DNA from: Halobacillus halophilus | GTDB lineage: Bacteria > Bacillota > Bacilli > Bacillales > Halobacillaceae | Reading direction: 5' to 3' | Assembly (NCBI RefSeq): GCF_020171985.1 | Contig: NZ_JAIVAL010000014.1 | Location: 62,001-126,000, forward strand | DNA: 64,000 nt | Part shown: piece after piece, positions 9,332 through 17,478 of the stretch | Layout of the letters: each line of letters begins with the position of its first letter | How positions within the stretch are numbered: position 1 is the stretch's first letter | Position numbers and translations under genes: made by a program | Notes under the pieces: generated by a model | What the model was told of the DNA's origin: nothing | Database searches by the model: none | What the model saw: only the letters and a program-made list of their open reading frames with translations

Positions 9332-9490
9332 TTCATCATCCTCCTATCTCTCTATATATCTACATTCCACATAAAAAAATGAATTCCTGTTCATTTTTTA
9401 AAAAATATTTAAAAGGAGGAGAATCTTCCTAAGTTTGAATTAAGATTTTCGTGGTATAATGACCAAAGAATTCAGGGGAGAGGACTTTCT

Positions 9491-10351
9491 ATGAAATTAA
9501 CCAGGCGCAAGTTCATTAAGAATATGGTGCGCAGTTTTCTTGGTTTTCTAGGTTTAAGTGGACTGAGTTATTATTATGCCAAGTACGTAGAACCTGATTT
9601 ATTAACCGTAAAAAAGTTCAGCATCCATCATTCGAAAATTCCTAAAAGCTTTCATAACGTAGATATCCTTCAATTCTCCGATACGCATATCGGATTTCAT
9701 TATGATTTAAATAAATTCGAGCAGCTTATTGAAACCATCAATAATAAAAACCCGGATTTGATTTTATTTACCGGGGATTTAGTAGATGAACCGCAGACTT
9801 ACTCATTTACAGATCGTCTTCCCTTATTATTAAACAGATTGGAAGCTCCACTCGGAAAGTACTGGATTTATGGCAACCACGACCACGGTGGATACGGTAC
9901 GGAGAAGATTTATGAAGTTATGTCGCGCGGTGGATTCACCCTCCTGCAAAATGAAAGCAAAGCGATTCAAAAAGACAGCGATTCCTTTACACTTGCCGGC
10001 CTGGACGACGTCATGCTTGGACGTCCAGATATAGAAGAAACACTTTCAGAGCGCAGAGAAGACAGCTTCACACTTCTTCTCGCCCATGAACCTGATATTG
10101 CTGACCAAGTCCAGAGGTACAAGGTAGATGTCCAATTATCCGGTCACAGTCACGGCGGACAAGTCCAGCTTCCGATTTATGGCTATTTAATCACTCCACC
10201 TTTAGCTGAAAAATATGTAGAGGGTCATTATCGGCTTCCAGATGGAATGGATTTATTTGTAAGCCGAGGATTGGGTACTACTCGGATGCCTTACCGTTTT
10301 CTCTGCCGCCCTGAAATATCGATCTTTCGCTTAAACTCGCCAGAAATCTAA
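9491..10351 (+). CDS. ykuE: Tat-exported metallophosphoesterase YkuE
   Basis: Calcineurin-like phosphoesterase, probably extracytoplasmic. The 286-aa protein starts with a twin-arginine signal (TRRKFIKNMVRSFLGFLGL, residues 4-22); the B. subtilis orthologue is one of the few known Tat substrates. Metal-binding motifs appear in family order: FSDTHIG, FTGDLVDEP, YGNHDHGGYG, LAHEPD and GHSHGGQ. The substrate is unknown; a cell-wall or lipid phosphate has been suggested for relatives. ATG 9491 has a GGGGAGAGG site. Transcribed divergently from fadH. Confidence 0.92.
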   Translation: MKLTRRKFIKNMVRSFLGFLGLSGLSYYYAKYVEPDLLTVKKFSIHHSKIPKSFHNVDILQFSDTHIGFHYDLNKFEQLIETINNKNPDLILFTGDLVDEPQTYSFTDRLPLLLNRLEAPLGKYWIYGNHDHGGYGTEKIYEVMSRGGFTLLQNESKAIQKDSDSFTLAGLDDVMLGRPDIEETLSERREDSFTLLLAHEPDIADQVQRYKVDVQLSGHSHGGQVQLPIYGYLITPPLAEKYVEGHYRLPDGMDLFVSRGLGTTRMPYRFLCRPEISIFRLNSPEI

Positions 10352-10437
10352 CTATTTTGTGACATTGAGCACTCGATGCCTGCCTGGCGGAAAGCAGTGG
10401 TACACTTAGAGAAGAGAAAAGCAATTGGGGGATTTAC

Positions 10438-11019
10438 ATGAAACGCAGAACAATATGGGTACTCGGTTTGGCAGTTTTACTTCTGACAGCATGCGGGTCC
10501 CCAATCGAAACAAATATGTCCAGGGATGTGAATTCGCTTGAAGCTGTAAACCAGGATGGTGAAAAAGTTACTCTCCCGGAAGACTACAGCGGAGAATACT
10601 GGATTGCAGATTTTATCTTTACAAGTTGTGAGACAGTATGTCCGCCGATGACCGGAAATATGTCCCGTTTACAGCAGGAGCTGGACCAGAAAGGGATGGA
10701 GGTCCCTCTCGTTTCTATGAGTGTAGATCCTAAGACTGATACTCCTGAGAAAATGAAGTCGTTTGCGGAACCCTATCAGCCTGATTTCAGCCGATGGAAT
10801 TTCCTGACGGGTTATTCCTTTCAGGAGATAAAGGAATTTTCGATCAAGTCTTTCCAATCCCCTCTTAAACAGCTGGAGAATTCCGACCAAGTTGCTCACG
10901 GAACCAGTTTTTACCTGGTCACTCCCAAAGGAGAAGTAATTAAAAGCTATAACGGTACAGAAGCTGGGAGTCTGGATCAGATTATTGAAGATTTGCAATC
11001 CTTAAAAGAAAATGAATAG
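10438..11019 (+). CDS. Sco1/SenC copper-chaperone lipoprotein
   Basis: Assembles the binuclear CuA centre of cytochrome c oxidase on the outer face of the membrane. The 193-aa protein has a lipoprotein signal ending LLLTAC (lipidated Cys19), a thioredoxin-like fold, and the copper-binding set C64-x3-C68 in TSCETVCPP plus His154 in QVAHGTSFYL. The protein is equivalent to B. subtilis YpmQ (BsSco) but sits in a different place, 86 bp behind ykuE on the same strand. Repeat copy B follows, and no classical terminator is seen before it. Confidence 0.92.
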   Translation: MKRRTIWVLGLAVLLLTACGSPIETNMSRDVNSLEAVNQDGEKVTLPEDYSGEYWIADFIFTSCETVCPPMTGNMSRLQQELDQKGMEVPLVSMSVDPKTDTPEKMKSFAEPYQPDFSRWNFLTGYSFQEIKEFSIKSFQSPLKQLENSDQVAHGTSFYLVTPKGEVIKSYNGTEAGSLDQIIEDLQSLKENE

Positions 11020-11053
11020 AAGTCTAACAAAACGTTACGCAGATATTAAAGAT

Positions 11054-11308
11054 AAGCTCCCGTTACTTGAAGACTCAGTTTCGAAGCATTTGTTGAGCGA
11101 AAGGTTCTGCGGGGGACGTTTTGCTTTCCGCCCTACACGACGCAGGGGCGGTCGAACCTGCGTCGTGTAGGCCATAGGAAAGTGTTCAAATGTGGCATCA
11201 TCCCGAAAGACACGATCAGCCTAAGCCGAGCATCAAAAGGGCGGAAAGATTACCGCTTTTTTGATGCTCCGCTTATATCTCGAAACTTAGTCTTCCACAA
11301 TCCGGCGC
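11054..11308. repeat. modular palindromic repeat, copy B
   Basis: About 255 bp. The left tip is AAGCTCCCGTTACTTGAAG then ACTCAGTTTCGA; the right tip is TATCTCGAAACTTAGTCTTCC, an inverted match. The interior is copy A's interior in the opposite orientation. It has a perfect 15-bp stem CCTACACGACGCAGG / CCTGCGTCGTGTAGG (11132-11171) and the long CATCAAA-type hairpin at 11222-11275. It lies between sco and ykyB, both on +. Confidence 0.8.
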
Positions 11309-11443
11309 TATTCTGGAAGAACATTCATATTATACGAATGATGCAGATTCGCATTTTTCATAAAAATAAATGTAAATTTTTTGCAATTATAACAAAAAAC
11401 ACATATGATAGATTTACACAATTGGATAGAAAGGAGAAATGTA

Positions 11444-11920
11444 ATGAAGAATTATGCTCTTTCAAATAGAGAACTGGCCGAATCCCTGTTTATTGTTAAC
11501 CGACACGCCAAAACGGCACCCGAACCTAAACACTTATATGATATAAAAAAATATACAATTGACAAACTTTTGCAGGAAAGCCGCGCTAAAAAAATTGGAC
11601 TCCATTTCTCAGATCACCCTAAACTCAGCCAGCAGCATTCCACCCTCCTCATAGAAATTGCCGGATACTACTTTCATATTCCAGCTAATAAACAGGATTT
11701 CGACCAGTTAGAACACCTGGGTAAAGTGGACCAGTCGTACAGGAATCCGAAACCAAAACTATCTCTCTCCAAAGCAAAACGAATTCTTTACCGCTATTTG
11801 AACTGGGAACAGCCTGTGAAAAGACAGCCGGCCTACGCCTCTCAATCCCGTCCTGCCGCCAGTTTTCTTGGCCAGCGCGATGTATCCCCGTGGAATCAAA
11901 GACGCCGTAAGCATCATTAA
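11444..11920 (+). CDS. ykyB: YkyB family protein
   Basis: A 158-aa cytoplasmic protein of unknown function, conserved in Bacillaceae beside cheV. Recognised from the N-terminal pattern SLFIVNRHAKTAPEPKHLY and the HLGKVDQSYRNPKPKLS segment; the C-terminus is basic (RRRKHH). ATG 11444 lies 8 nt behind AGGAG; an in-frame ATG at 11405 lacks a site. It is next to cheV as in B. subtilis, though a 70-aa gene lies between them. Confidence 0.85.
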   Translation: MKNYALSNRELAESLFIVNRHAKTAPEPKHLYDIKKYTIDKLLQESRAKKIGLHFSDHPKLSQQHSTLLIEIAGYYFHIPANKQDFDQLEHLGKVDQSYRNPKPKLSLSKAKRILYRYLNWEQPVKRQPAYASQSRPAASFLGQRDVSPWNQRRRKHH

Positions 11921-11996
11921 TTACAGGTAATGTTCTGAACCATGTTTTATTGCTTGAATAATAAGGAAATAGAGGTTGTAGAGGAGGATGATACAA

Positions 11997-12209
11997 ATGA
12001 GTACGGACATGCTGGAAGATTTCCAATATCATTTAAAGAAATACATGGAATACACAACAGAGATGCGTGCGGCTTTTGAACACTTGTCGGAACATCAACA
12101 AAAAATCATTGTGGAAGCGTCCCCTACTAAAACTGGACCTGAAACTTTATCCAAGCAGGCGTATGCCTGGCACGATGAACTTTACAAACGGTTAAATATT
12201 GAAAAATAA
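11997..12209 (+). CDS. hypothetical 70-aa acidic/helical protein
   Basis: Not recognised. The protein is soluble and predicted helical, rich in Glu, His and Lys, with no membrane segment. GAGGAGG lies 9 nt before ATG 11997; the in-frame ATG at 11988 abuts the site and is unlikely. It follows ykyB by 76 bp on the same strand and ends at a strong hairpin terminator, so ykyB and this gene may be co-transcribed. Confidence 0.65.
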   Translation: MSTDMLEDFQYHLKKYMEYTTEMRAAFEHLSEHQQKIIVEASPTKTGPETLSKQAYAWHDELYKRLNIEK

Positions 12210-12214
12210 GTCAG

Positions 12215-12245
12215 AAAAAGCCGCTGGGAGACAGCGGCTTTTTTT
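12215..12245. terminator. terminator between the 70-aa gene and cheV
   Basis: Stem AAAAAGCCGCTG / CAGCGGCTTTTT with flanking A and T runs; can act for both converging genes. Confidence 0.88.
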
Positions 12246-12246
12246 G

Positions 12247-13152
12247 TTACAGGATATAGTGATCAATCCACTTGACCAGGTTAAGAATCTCAGGCTTGGA
12301 TACTTGTGCATCCGCTCCGACCTTTTCTCCTTTATGGCGAAGATCCCGTGTAATTAAAGAAGAAAAAATGATAACCGGCAGAGACGACATCTCTTCACTT
12401 TCTTTAATGACTCTTGTCAGATGATGTCCATCGATCTGCGGCATTTCTATATCCGTGATGACCAGCTGATATTCTTCCTCTACTTCTTTCCCTTCGTCCA
12501 CCAGCTGCTTAAGATGATCCAGTGCTTCTTTTCCATTCTGGAATACAACCGTCTGGTCATACCCCGCCTCTTCAAGAGTCTCTTGTAATAACTCCCGAAG
12601 AAGACTGGAATCTTCAACGACCATAATTCTTTTTTCGGACCTCTCTCTTTCCCCAAGGTTCCGTAACTGTTCCTTAGTGATACTGGCCTCAGGATTAATA
12701 TCAGCGGCCACTTTTTCAAAATCTAATAGAAGCAGCATGCCGCCTTCCATTTTTACAATCCCCGTTATTTTCGTTTCCAGTCCCTGATACATCTCTTTCG
12801 GTTTCTCCATCTGCTCCCAGGAAATGCGGTGAATTTGTGTGACCGTATGTACATGAAAAACGATTTTCATTTGATTAAACTCTGCTAGAATGAATTTATC
12901 CTGAGCAGGTTTTTTCGAAGGGTCAAAGCCAAGAGCATGAGCGGTGTCAACTACTGGCACGACTTCCCCTCTTACCTCAATAATCCCTTCCACGGAAGGA
13001 TGGGAGTGTGGAATAGGGGTAATAGGCAGCGGGTTAAGTATCTCTTTTACTTTTATTACGTTGATACCGAATCGATTGGAGCCAATCCCGAATTCCACAA
13101 TTTCCAGCTCATTGATCCCACTCTCCAGTAGAATGCCTTGCTGATTTTCCAT
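12247..13152 (-). CDS. cheV: chemotaxis coupling protein CheV
   Basis: Couples chemoreceptors to CheA and helps adaptation. The 301-aa protein has a CheW-like domain (about 15-155) followed by a response-regulator receiver domain (about 174-300). The phosphoacceptor is Asp234 in QLVITDIEMPQIDG, with the acidic pair in MVVEDSSLLRELL and the conserved Lys in AQVSKPE. It is adjacent to ykyB as in B. subtilis. Implies a motile cell; no other chemotaxis gene is in the window. ATG 13152 is preceded by AGGAAGG. Confidence 0.95.
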   Translation of the reverse strand: MENQQGILLESGINELEIVEFGIGSNRFGINVIKVKEILNPLPITPIPHSHPSVEGIIEVRGEVVPVVDTAHALGFDPSKKPAQDKFILAEFNQMKIVFHVHTVTQIHRISWEQMEKPKEMYQGLETKITGIVKMEGGMLLLLDFEKVAADINPEASITKEQLRNLGERERSEKRIMVVEDSSLLRELLQETLEEAGYDQTVVFQNGKEALDHLKQLVDEGKEVEEEYQLVITDIEMPQIDGHHLTRVIKESEEMSSLPVIIFSSLITRDLRHKGEKVGADAQVSKPEILNLVKWIDHYIL

Positions 13153-13235
13153 ACATGATCGTCCTTCCTATCTTGGTTCATTCTATCTATATATCGTCTT
13201 GAAGAACTCTTTTTTCAACAGGATATAGCATAAAA

Positions 13236-13259
13236 AAACACCCTTTCAAAGAGGGTGTT
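13236..13259 (-). terminator. terminator of the 70-aa membrane protein gene
   Basis: Minus-strand stem AACACCCTCTTTGAAAGGGTGTT followed by seven T residues, directly after the gene that ends at 13260. Confidence 0.85.
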
Positions 13260-13472
13260 CTAAATATCATTTCTGATCACTAAATAAATGACGAGCCCTA
13301 TGACAGGGAAAAACAAAGTGCCCAGTAAAACCATTATAGCAAACTCAGGACTTCTTCCTTTCCTTCGTGAGTCACGGTAGGACCAGATACTTGTAACAAT
13401 ATTTAAGATCAATAGAAGCAGACCAAATAAAAGAAAGGCGAACAACAAGGCAAAGTTAAATTCCATCATCAT
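13260..13472 (-). CDS. small two-TM membrane protein (PLDc_N-like)
   Basis: A 70-aa protein with two hydrophobic segments (about 5-26 and 46-66) around a basic loop WSYRDSRRKGRSPEFA. The pattern W-x-YRD-x-RRKG followed by a Phe-Pro-hydrophobic helix resembles the N-terminal domain found ahead of phospholipase-D/cardiolipin-synthase catalytic modules, which also occurs alone. No catalytic domain is present. RBS GGGGG lies ahead of the three consecutive ATG codons. Function unknown. Confidence 0.7.
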   Translation of the reverse strand: MMMEFNFALLFAFLLFGLLLLILNIVTSIWSYRDSRRKGRSPEFAIMVLLGTLFFPVIGLVIYLVIRNDI

Positions 13473-13529
13473 GGTGTAATCCCCCTTCTATACGCTCTAC
13501 GAATCGTAAAGTCAGAAGGTTTCAGAAAA

Positions 13530-13931
13530 CTACGCAGCCTGTTTTTTCGCTCTCGCTCTCAGGTGAGTCCATGTTTTTTTGCACAATTTAAACAGTACAT
13601 ATATGACTCCATAGCTGCTGACTGCAAGCAGACAAATAGACCAGTAATAATCCGGCAGAGCCGACTGCTCCTGACTCATCGCATACCTGTCCACCAGCTG
13701 TAAAAAAACAATCGTAATTAAGCTGCTTGTAAAATAACTCGCAAAGGTATTCCAGTTTTTTACCATCATCCATTCAATGATGGGACGAGCGACCCACATC
13801 AAGGACATAACTAGGACAAAAACAAGAAAAAACTGTACATGCTCCGGTTTAAAGCCGATCATACGAATCACATCATCATTTAACATGGCAATCACTTGAT
13901 CCAGTACAGAATAATCAATCCACTTCTCCAT
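13530..13931 (-). CDS. hypothetical membrane protein, 133 aa
   Basis: Not recognised. Four hydrophobic stretches (about 25-48, 57-77, 90-110 and the end) and a basic C-terminus ending RARAKKQAA suggest a small integral membrane protein. Start chosen at ATG 13931, 9 nt after a GGGGGG tract; ATGs at 13940 and 13961 are less well placed. A TATAAT sequence sits about 20 bp upstream of the tract. It is separated from the 70-aa membrane gene by 57 bp on the same strand. Confidence 0.6.
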   Translation of the reverse strand: MEKWIDYSVLDQVIAMLNDDVIRMIGFKPEHVQFFLVFVLVMSLMWVARPIIEWMMVKNWNTFASYFTSSLITIVFLQLVDRYAMSQEQSALPDYYWSICLLAVSSYGVIYVLFKLCKKTWTHLRARAKKQAA

Positions 13932-13992
13932 ACAACGCATCCCCCCGTGTTCATTATACAACCATTATGAACATAACCTATGGAGAATAAAC

Positions 13993-14691
13993 TTAAGAAG
14001 ATAGCAGCCCTTTGTTCTTTGCCCACTTTAATCCTTCTCTTTTGGTTAAAGGGCGGAAAGATTCGGACTCCAATAAGTGAACTACGGCATCCGCATCTGT
14101 TTTACTATATTCACGAAGCGCCCAGCCTATAGCTTTTTCGATAAAGAACTCTTTCTCATCCTTCAGCTGATGTGCCGTGTCGAATAATAACTCCTTATCT
14201 GTCTGCTCTTTGTACTTTAGTTGATGAAGAATGCTGGAACGCCGGATCCAAAGGTTACCAGAATAGCTCCATTTCTCTGTGATGGGTCTTAACCGTTCGG
14301 GATATCGCTTAAAATAGCCACCGCATAAATTGGACGCTATCATATCCACGGTATCCCACCACGAGGCGGTCATTATCAGTTCTTTATACACAGCGACGGA
14401 AGATGGAACAGCTCTCTTCACACCTTTTTCCAATAGGCCAAGAGCTGCATAGTGACATTCCCTTTCCGGCTGCTGAAAAAGCAGGATGGCCGCGTCCATC
14501 CGTTCTGTTTCCGAAATCGTGTTATACTCTTTAAAAATCGGTCGCAAAATCGCTGTGCGCTCAGGACTTTTAATGCCGTAAAACCGGAACTGATGTTTCA
14601 TGTAGGCCTCCATAGCCGGCCTGTTCTCTTCATTTTGATGCTCCTTGAAAGTATCTATAATAGCGGATTTGATTTGTTCGCTTCTCTTCAC
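13993..14691 (-). CDS. AlkD-type DNA glycosylase (HEAT-repeat)
   Basis: Excises positively charged alkylated bases (3-methyl- and 7-alkyl-purines) from DNA. A 232-aa all-helical protein of the length of B. cereus AlkD (237). Recognisable residues: the WWDTVDMI motif with the catalytic Trp/Asp pair (near 109-113), LWIRRSSIL with the catalytic Arg, and the FFIEKAIGWALREYSK helix. The start is GTG 14691 with a GGAAG site. It overlaps nothing and lies 17 bp behind the patatin gene on the same strand, so likely co-transcribed. Confidence 0.88.
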   Translation of the reverse strand: MKRSEQIKSAIIDTFKEHQNEENRPAMEAYMKHQFRFYGIKSPERTAILRPIFKEYNTISETERMDAAILLFQQPERECHYAALGLLEKGVKRAVPSSVAVYKELIMTASWWDTVDMIASNLCGGYFKRYPERLRPITEKWSYSGNLWIRRSSILHQLKYKEQTDKELLFDTAHQLKDEKEFFIEKAIGWALREYSKTDADAVVHLLESESFRPLTKREGLKWAKNKGLLSS

Positions 14692-14708
14692 TCAGATCTT
14701 CCCTTCCC

Positions 14709-15560
14709 TCAGGTTTGTAGAAAGTCTGCCAATTGATCGGCCTGACATTGTGCTTCCTCGTATCCTTGAGTGTACAATTGGTGAAGACGATCCCGATTTC
14801 TTTCAATACGGCTTACTTGAAGCGGCTTCATTGGTCGCAGTACAAAGGCTTCTCCTGCTTGTTCCATCCGCTTCACTTCTTTCAACTTTTCGTTATAACG
14901 TTCATGACGGTTAATCAAAGATTTAGCGAACATCGGGAACTGTCTATATTTCCGATTAAAATACCAGCCCAATTTCATTTTTCCTTTTAAGTAACCGTCA
15001 TTCCTGGTTAACACGAATACGTGTTTAGTGTTTCCATGCTTAATAGAAGGACCAACCGGAATCGGATCTGAAATACCTCCATCCATCAATTGTTTCCCAT
15101 CGTACATAATGCTCGGTGCAATCAATGGAAGAGAACTCGAAGCACGCATCACCTTCAACAAACTTTCCCTTGTGGGGAAATGATCATAAAAAAGAGGCTC
15201 TCCGGTTTCAAGATTCGTGGTCCCTACTACAAAATCAGCCTTCTTTGTTTGAAATGATTCATAATCAAATGGAACTAGATCATTCGGAAGTTTATCAAAA
15301 ATAAAATCCATCCCAAATAACTGGCGTTTCGTAAACATTCGTTTATAGGATATGTACTCGGGATGATCCCCGTATTCAACCATGACTTCATAATTTCTAC
15401 CTCTCTGTCCAGCCACGTAGGAGCTTCCATTGCAGGCACCTGCTGAAGCACCTACTACAAATGGGAACTGGATTCCTTCATCATGAAAGAAATCCAGAAC
15501 ACCTGCCGTATAAGCTCCCCTCATGCCTCCGCCTTCTAAAACTAAACCCGTATCTTTCAT
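14709..15560 (-). CDS. patatin-like phospholipase / lipid acyl hydrolase
   Basis: Serine lipase of the patatin family, 283 aa. Seen: the oxyanion loop GGGMRGAYTAGVLDFF (about 10-25), the nucleophile elbow VGASAGACNG (GxSxG, about 40) and the catalytic-dyad Asp in MDGGISDPIP (about 160), all in the right order. The YjjU-type C-terminal half is basic. An in-frame ATG at 15650 exists, but ATG 15560 has a perfect AAAGGAGGT site 7 nt away. Substrate and cellular role unknown. Confidence 0.88.
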   Translation of the reverse strand: MKDTGLVLEGGGMRGAYTAGVLDFFHDEGIQFPFVVGASAGACNGSSYVAGQRGRNYEVMVEYGDHPEYISYKRMFTKRQLFGMDFIFDKLPNDLVPFDYESFQTKKADFVVGTTNLETGEPLFYDHFPTRESLLKVMRASSSLPLIAPSIMYDGKQLMDGGISDPIPVGPSIKHGNTKHVFVLTRNDGYLKGKMKLGWYFNRKYRQFPMFAKSLINRHERYNEKLKEVKRMEQAGEAFVLRPMKPLQVSRIERNRDRLHQLYTQGYEEAQCQADQLADFLQT

Positions 15561-15696
15561 AGATGGACCTCCTTTGTGCTTGTACTCCTTATTATACCAG
15601 CGATATGCCAATTTTAAATCATCCTGCCTACCTCTAGCTTGGTGCTCCATAAGTTTACAAAAAAGACTCCGTAACTTTCGTGAAGATCTTAACGTT

Positions 15697-15787
15697 AAGC
15701 TCCCATTACTTGAAGACTTGATTAATTAGGTTGAGAGGACAGTCCTTCGGGGGATGATTTCGCTTTCCGGCCCTATTGCGGCCTTTC
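15697..15787. repeat. modular palindromic repeat, copy C (remnant)
   Basis: The left tip AAGCTCCCATTACTTGAAG plus ACTTGATTAATTAGG is followed by a GGACAGTCCTTCGGGGGA segment and CGCTTTCCGGCCC, all recognisable pieces of the family. The right tip is missing. It is a decayed copy between the patatin start and the fbpB terminator. Confidence 0.55.
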
Positions 15788-15830
15788 TAGTGAGACTTCA
15801 GCTATAAACTTCAACAGAGTCAATAACTAA

Positions 15831-15861
15831 AAAAGCAGCCCGCTGCTATGCGGCTGCTTTT
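15831..15861 (-). terminator. terminator of fbpB
   Basis: Stem AAAAGCAGCC / GGCTGCTTTT with an 11-nt loop, A and T runs on either side, 15 bp beyond the fbpB stop. Confidence 0.85.
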
Positions 15862-15875
15862 ATCATATGGTATCA

Positions 15876-16019
15876 TCAATTAACATAAGAGGATTCCAGT
15901 TTCTTTGCATGTTTTTCATCTATTAGTTCTTCAATTTTATCAATGGCTTTCTGGTCTTCTAAAAGCTGTTGTTTATTTTGAGCGACTAATTCTTCAAAAG
16001 AGATTCTGCTCATTCTCAT
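15876..16019 (-). CDS. fbpB: FbpB-like (Fur-regulated basic protein B) small protein
   Basis: A 47-aa protein, MRMSRISFEELVAQNKQQLL at the start, then a charged helix. The pattern F-E-x-L-V-x-x-N-x-x-x-L-L-x-D-x-x-A-I-x-x-I-E is that of Bacillaceae FbpB proteins, which work with the small RNA FsrA to block translation of iron-rich enzymes under iron starvation. ATG 16019 has an AAAGGAG site. A weak Fur-like palindrome overlaps the upstream region (16071-16085). Transcribed divergently from patA. Not recorded with longer ORFs because of its size. Confidence 0.7.
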   Translation of the reverse strand: MRMSRISFEELVAQNKQQLLEDQKAIDKIEELIDEKHAKKLESSYVN

Positions 16020-16070
16020 AACAATCAAACTCCTTTCTATTAAACTACAATCAAATTATAACAAAATTCT

Positions 16071-16085
16071 ACAGAATAACTATCA
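16071..16085. promoter_or_regulatory. weak Fur-box candidate upstream of fbpB
   Basis: On the minus strand TGATAGTTATTCTGT matches the 7-1-7 Fur core TGATAATNATTATCA at 10 of 14 positions. It is suggestive only because the downstream gene resembles fbpB. Confidence 0.25.
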
Positions 16086-16132
16086 AAATTGTTTGAACAT
16101 TTTGTTAAATATATGTAAAGAGGTGCTCACCA

Positions 16133-17284
16133 ATGGAACAATATATCAACCCCCGCCTAAACGATATCCAAATTTCGGGGATTCGCCGCTTCTTTAATAT
16201 GGTGAATCAATATAATGATGTGGTATCCCTTACAATTGGCCAGCCTGATTTTTACACACCAGATCATGTTAAGCAGGGCGCCATCGATGCAATCCAGCAT
16301 AATCGGACGACTTACACTCCGAATGCTGGAATTCTTGAGCTAAGAAAGGCCATTCAGCAATATGTATCCGAGAAATATCGTTTATCCTATCATGCCGAGG
16401 AAGAAATTATCGTGACGGTCGGTGCCTCCCAGGCGATTGATGCTACACTTCGAACCATCCTTACCCCAGGAGACGAAGTTATTTTGCCAGGACCTGTTTA
16501 CCCTGGGTATGAACCTTTAATTAAACTTGCGGGAGCCACCCCCGTGTACGTGGATACGAGAGAGCAGGATTTTAAACTAACCGCTAGGCAGCTTGAACAA
16601 TCTATAACATCCAAAACAAAAGCCGTTATCCTTCCTTATCCATCTAATCCAACCGGTGTTTCGTTGAGTGAAAGTGAGTTACGCGAAATTGCAGATGTAT
16701 TGAAGAAATATAAACTGTTCGGATTAGCAGATGAAATATATAGTGAACTGGTTTATACAGGGAAACACACATCCATCGCCCAGTTTTCGGATGTTCGGGA
16801 TCACATCATTGTCATCAATGGTGTTTCCAAGTCCCATGCTATGACCGGCTGGAGAATTGGCTTTTTACTTGCTCCGGCCTGGCTTGCCAGACACATATTA
16901 AAAGTACATCAGTACAATGTTTCCTGTCCGACTTCGATCAGCCAATATGCAGCACTCGAAGCATTGACTAACGGGAAAGAAGATCCCTCCTTTATGAAGG
17001 AAAAGTATAGAGAACGAAGGGATTATGTCATGAGGCGGTTAACGGAAATGGGACTTGACTACGTCGTACCTGACGGAGCATTTTATATCTTCCCTAAATT
17101 TCCTCTGGGAGAAATGACAAGTTTTGAAAAAGCCGTCCAGCTTTTAGAAGAGTGCCGCCTTGCCCTGGTTCCTGGGGATGCATTTTCCACTTACGGCGAA
17201 GGTTACATGCGACTGTCCTATGCTTATAGCCAGGAGACCCTTAGAAAGGGACTGGACAGACTGGAAAGTTATATGGCAGATTAA
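16133..17284 (+). CDS. patA: N-acetyl-LL-diaminopimelate aminotransferase PatA
   Basis: PLP-dependent class I aminotransferase, 383 aa. It converts N-acetyl-2-amino-6-oxopimelate to N-acetyl-LL-DAP, between DapH and YkuR. Seen: LTIGQPDFYTPDHV near the N-terminus, LPYPSNPTGVSLS (substrate/PLP loop), and the Schiff-base lysine in INGVSKSHAMTGWRIGF. ATG 16133 has a GAGGTG site. In B. subtilis patA neighbours cheV; here they are 3 kb apart with extra genes between. A broader aromatic/other aminotransferase is possible, but presence of dapH and ykuR favours this role. Confidence 0.9.
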   Translation: MEQYINPRLNDIQISGIRRFFNMVNQYNDVVSLTIGQPDFYTPDHVKQGAIDAIQHNRTTYTPNAGILELRKAIQQYVSEKYRLSYHAEEEIIVTVGASQAIDATLRTILTPGDEVILPGPVYPGYEPLIKLAGATPVYVDTREQDFKLTARQLEQSITSKTKAVILPYPSNPTGVSLSESELREIADVLKKYKLFGLADEIYSELVYTGKHTSIAQFSDVRDHIIVINGVSKSHAMTGWRIGFLLAPAWLARHILKVHQYNVSCPTSISQYAALEALTNGKEDPSFMKEKYRERRDYVMRRLTEMGLDYVVPDGAFYIFPKFPLGEMTSFEKAVQLLEECRLALVPGDAFSTYGEGYMRLSYAYSQETLRKGLDRLESYMAD

Positions 17285-17287
17285 AAA

Positions 17288-17313
17288 AAACCTGCAGTTC
17301 TAGCTGCAGGTTT
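17288..17313. terminator. terminator shared by patA and the Spo0E-like gene
   Basis: Perfect stem AAACCTGCAG / CTGCAGGTTT with a 6-nt loop between the two converging stop codons. Confidence 0.88.
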
Positions 17314-17478
17314 CTACTTATTAGCTTTATGGTGAATTTGATTGAGGAGAGCGTCTAACTCTTGACTGATTTTAACCGACTCTTCACTGGAAAAACCTTT
17401 TTCTAACGCAACTTCGGTCATCCGTTTGCGAAGTGCTTCTATTTTAATGGAAATAGGATCTTCCTTTGATGTAGTCAC
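17314..17478 (-). CDS. Spo0E-like aspartyl-phosphate phosphatase
   Basis: A 54-aa protein starting at GTG 17478, 8 nt behind AAGGAGG. The sequence contains KISQELDALLNQI, the signature SQELDxLI helix of the Spo0E family, preceded by a first helix IEALRKRMTEVALEKG. Spo0E proteins dephosphorylate Spo0A-P and delay sporulation. The two-helix hairpin length is typical. Its neighbours patA and signal peptidase do not explain which Spo0E paralogue it is. Too short for usual ORF cut-offs. Confidence 0.85.
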   Translation of the reverse strand: MTTSKEDPISIKIEALRKRMTEVALEKGFSSEESVKISQELDALLNQIHHKANK

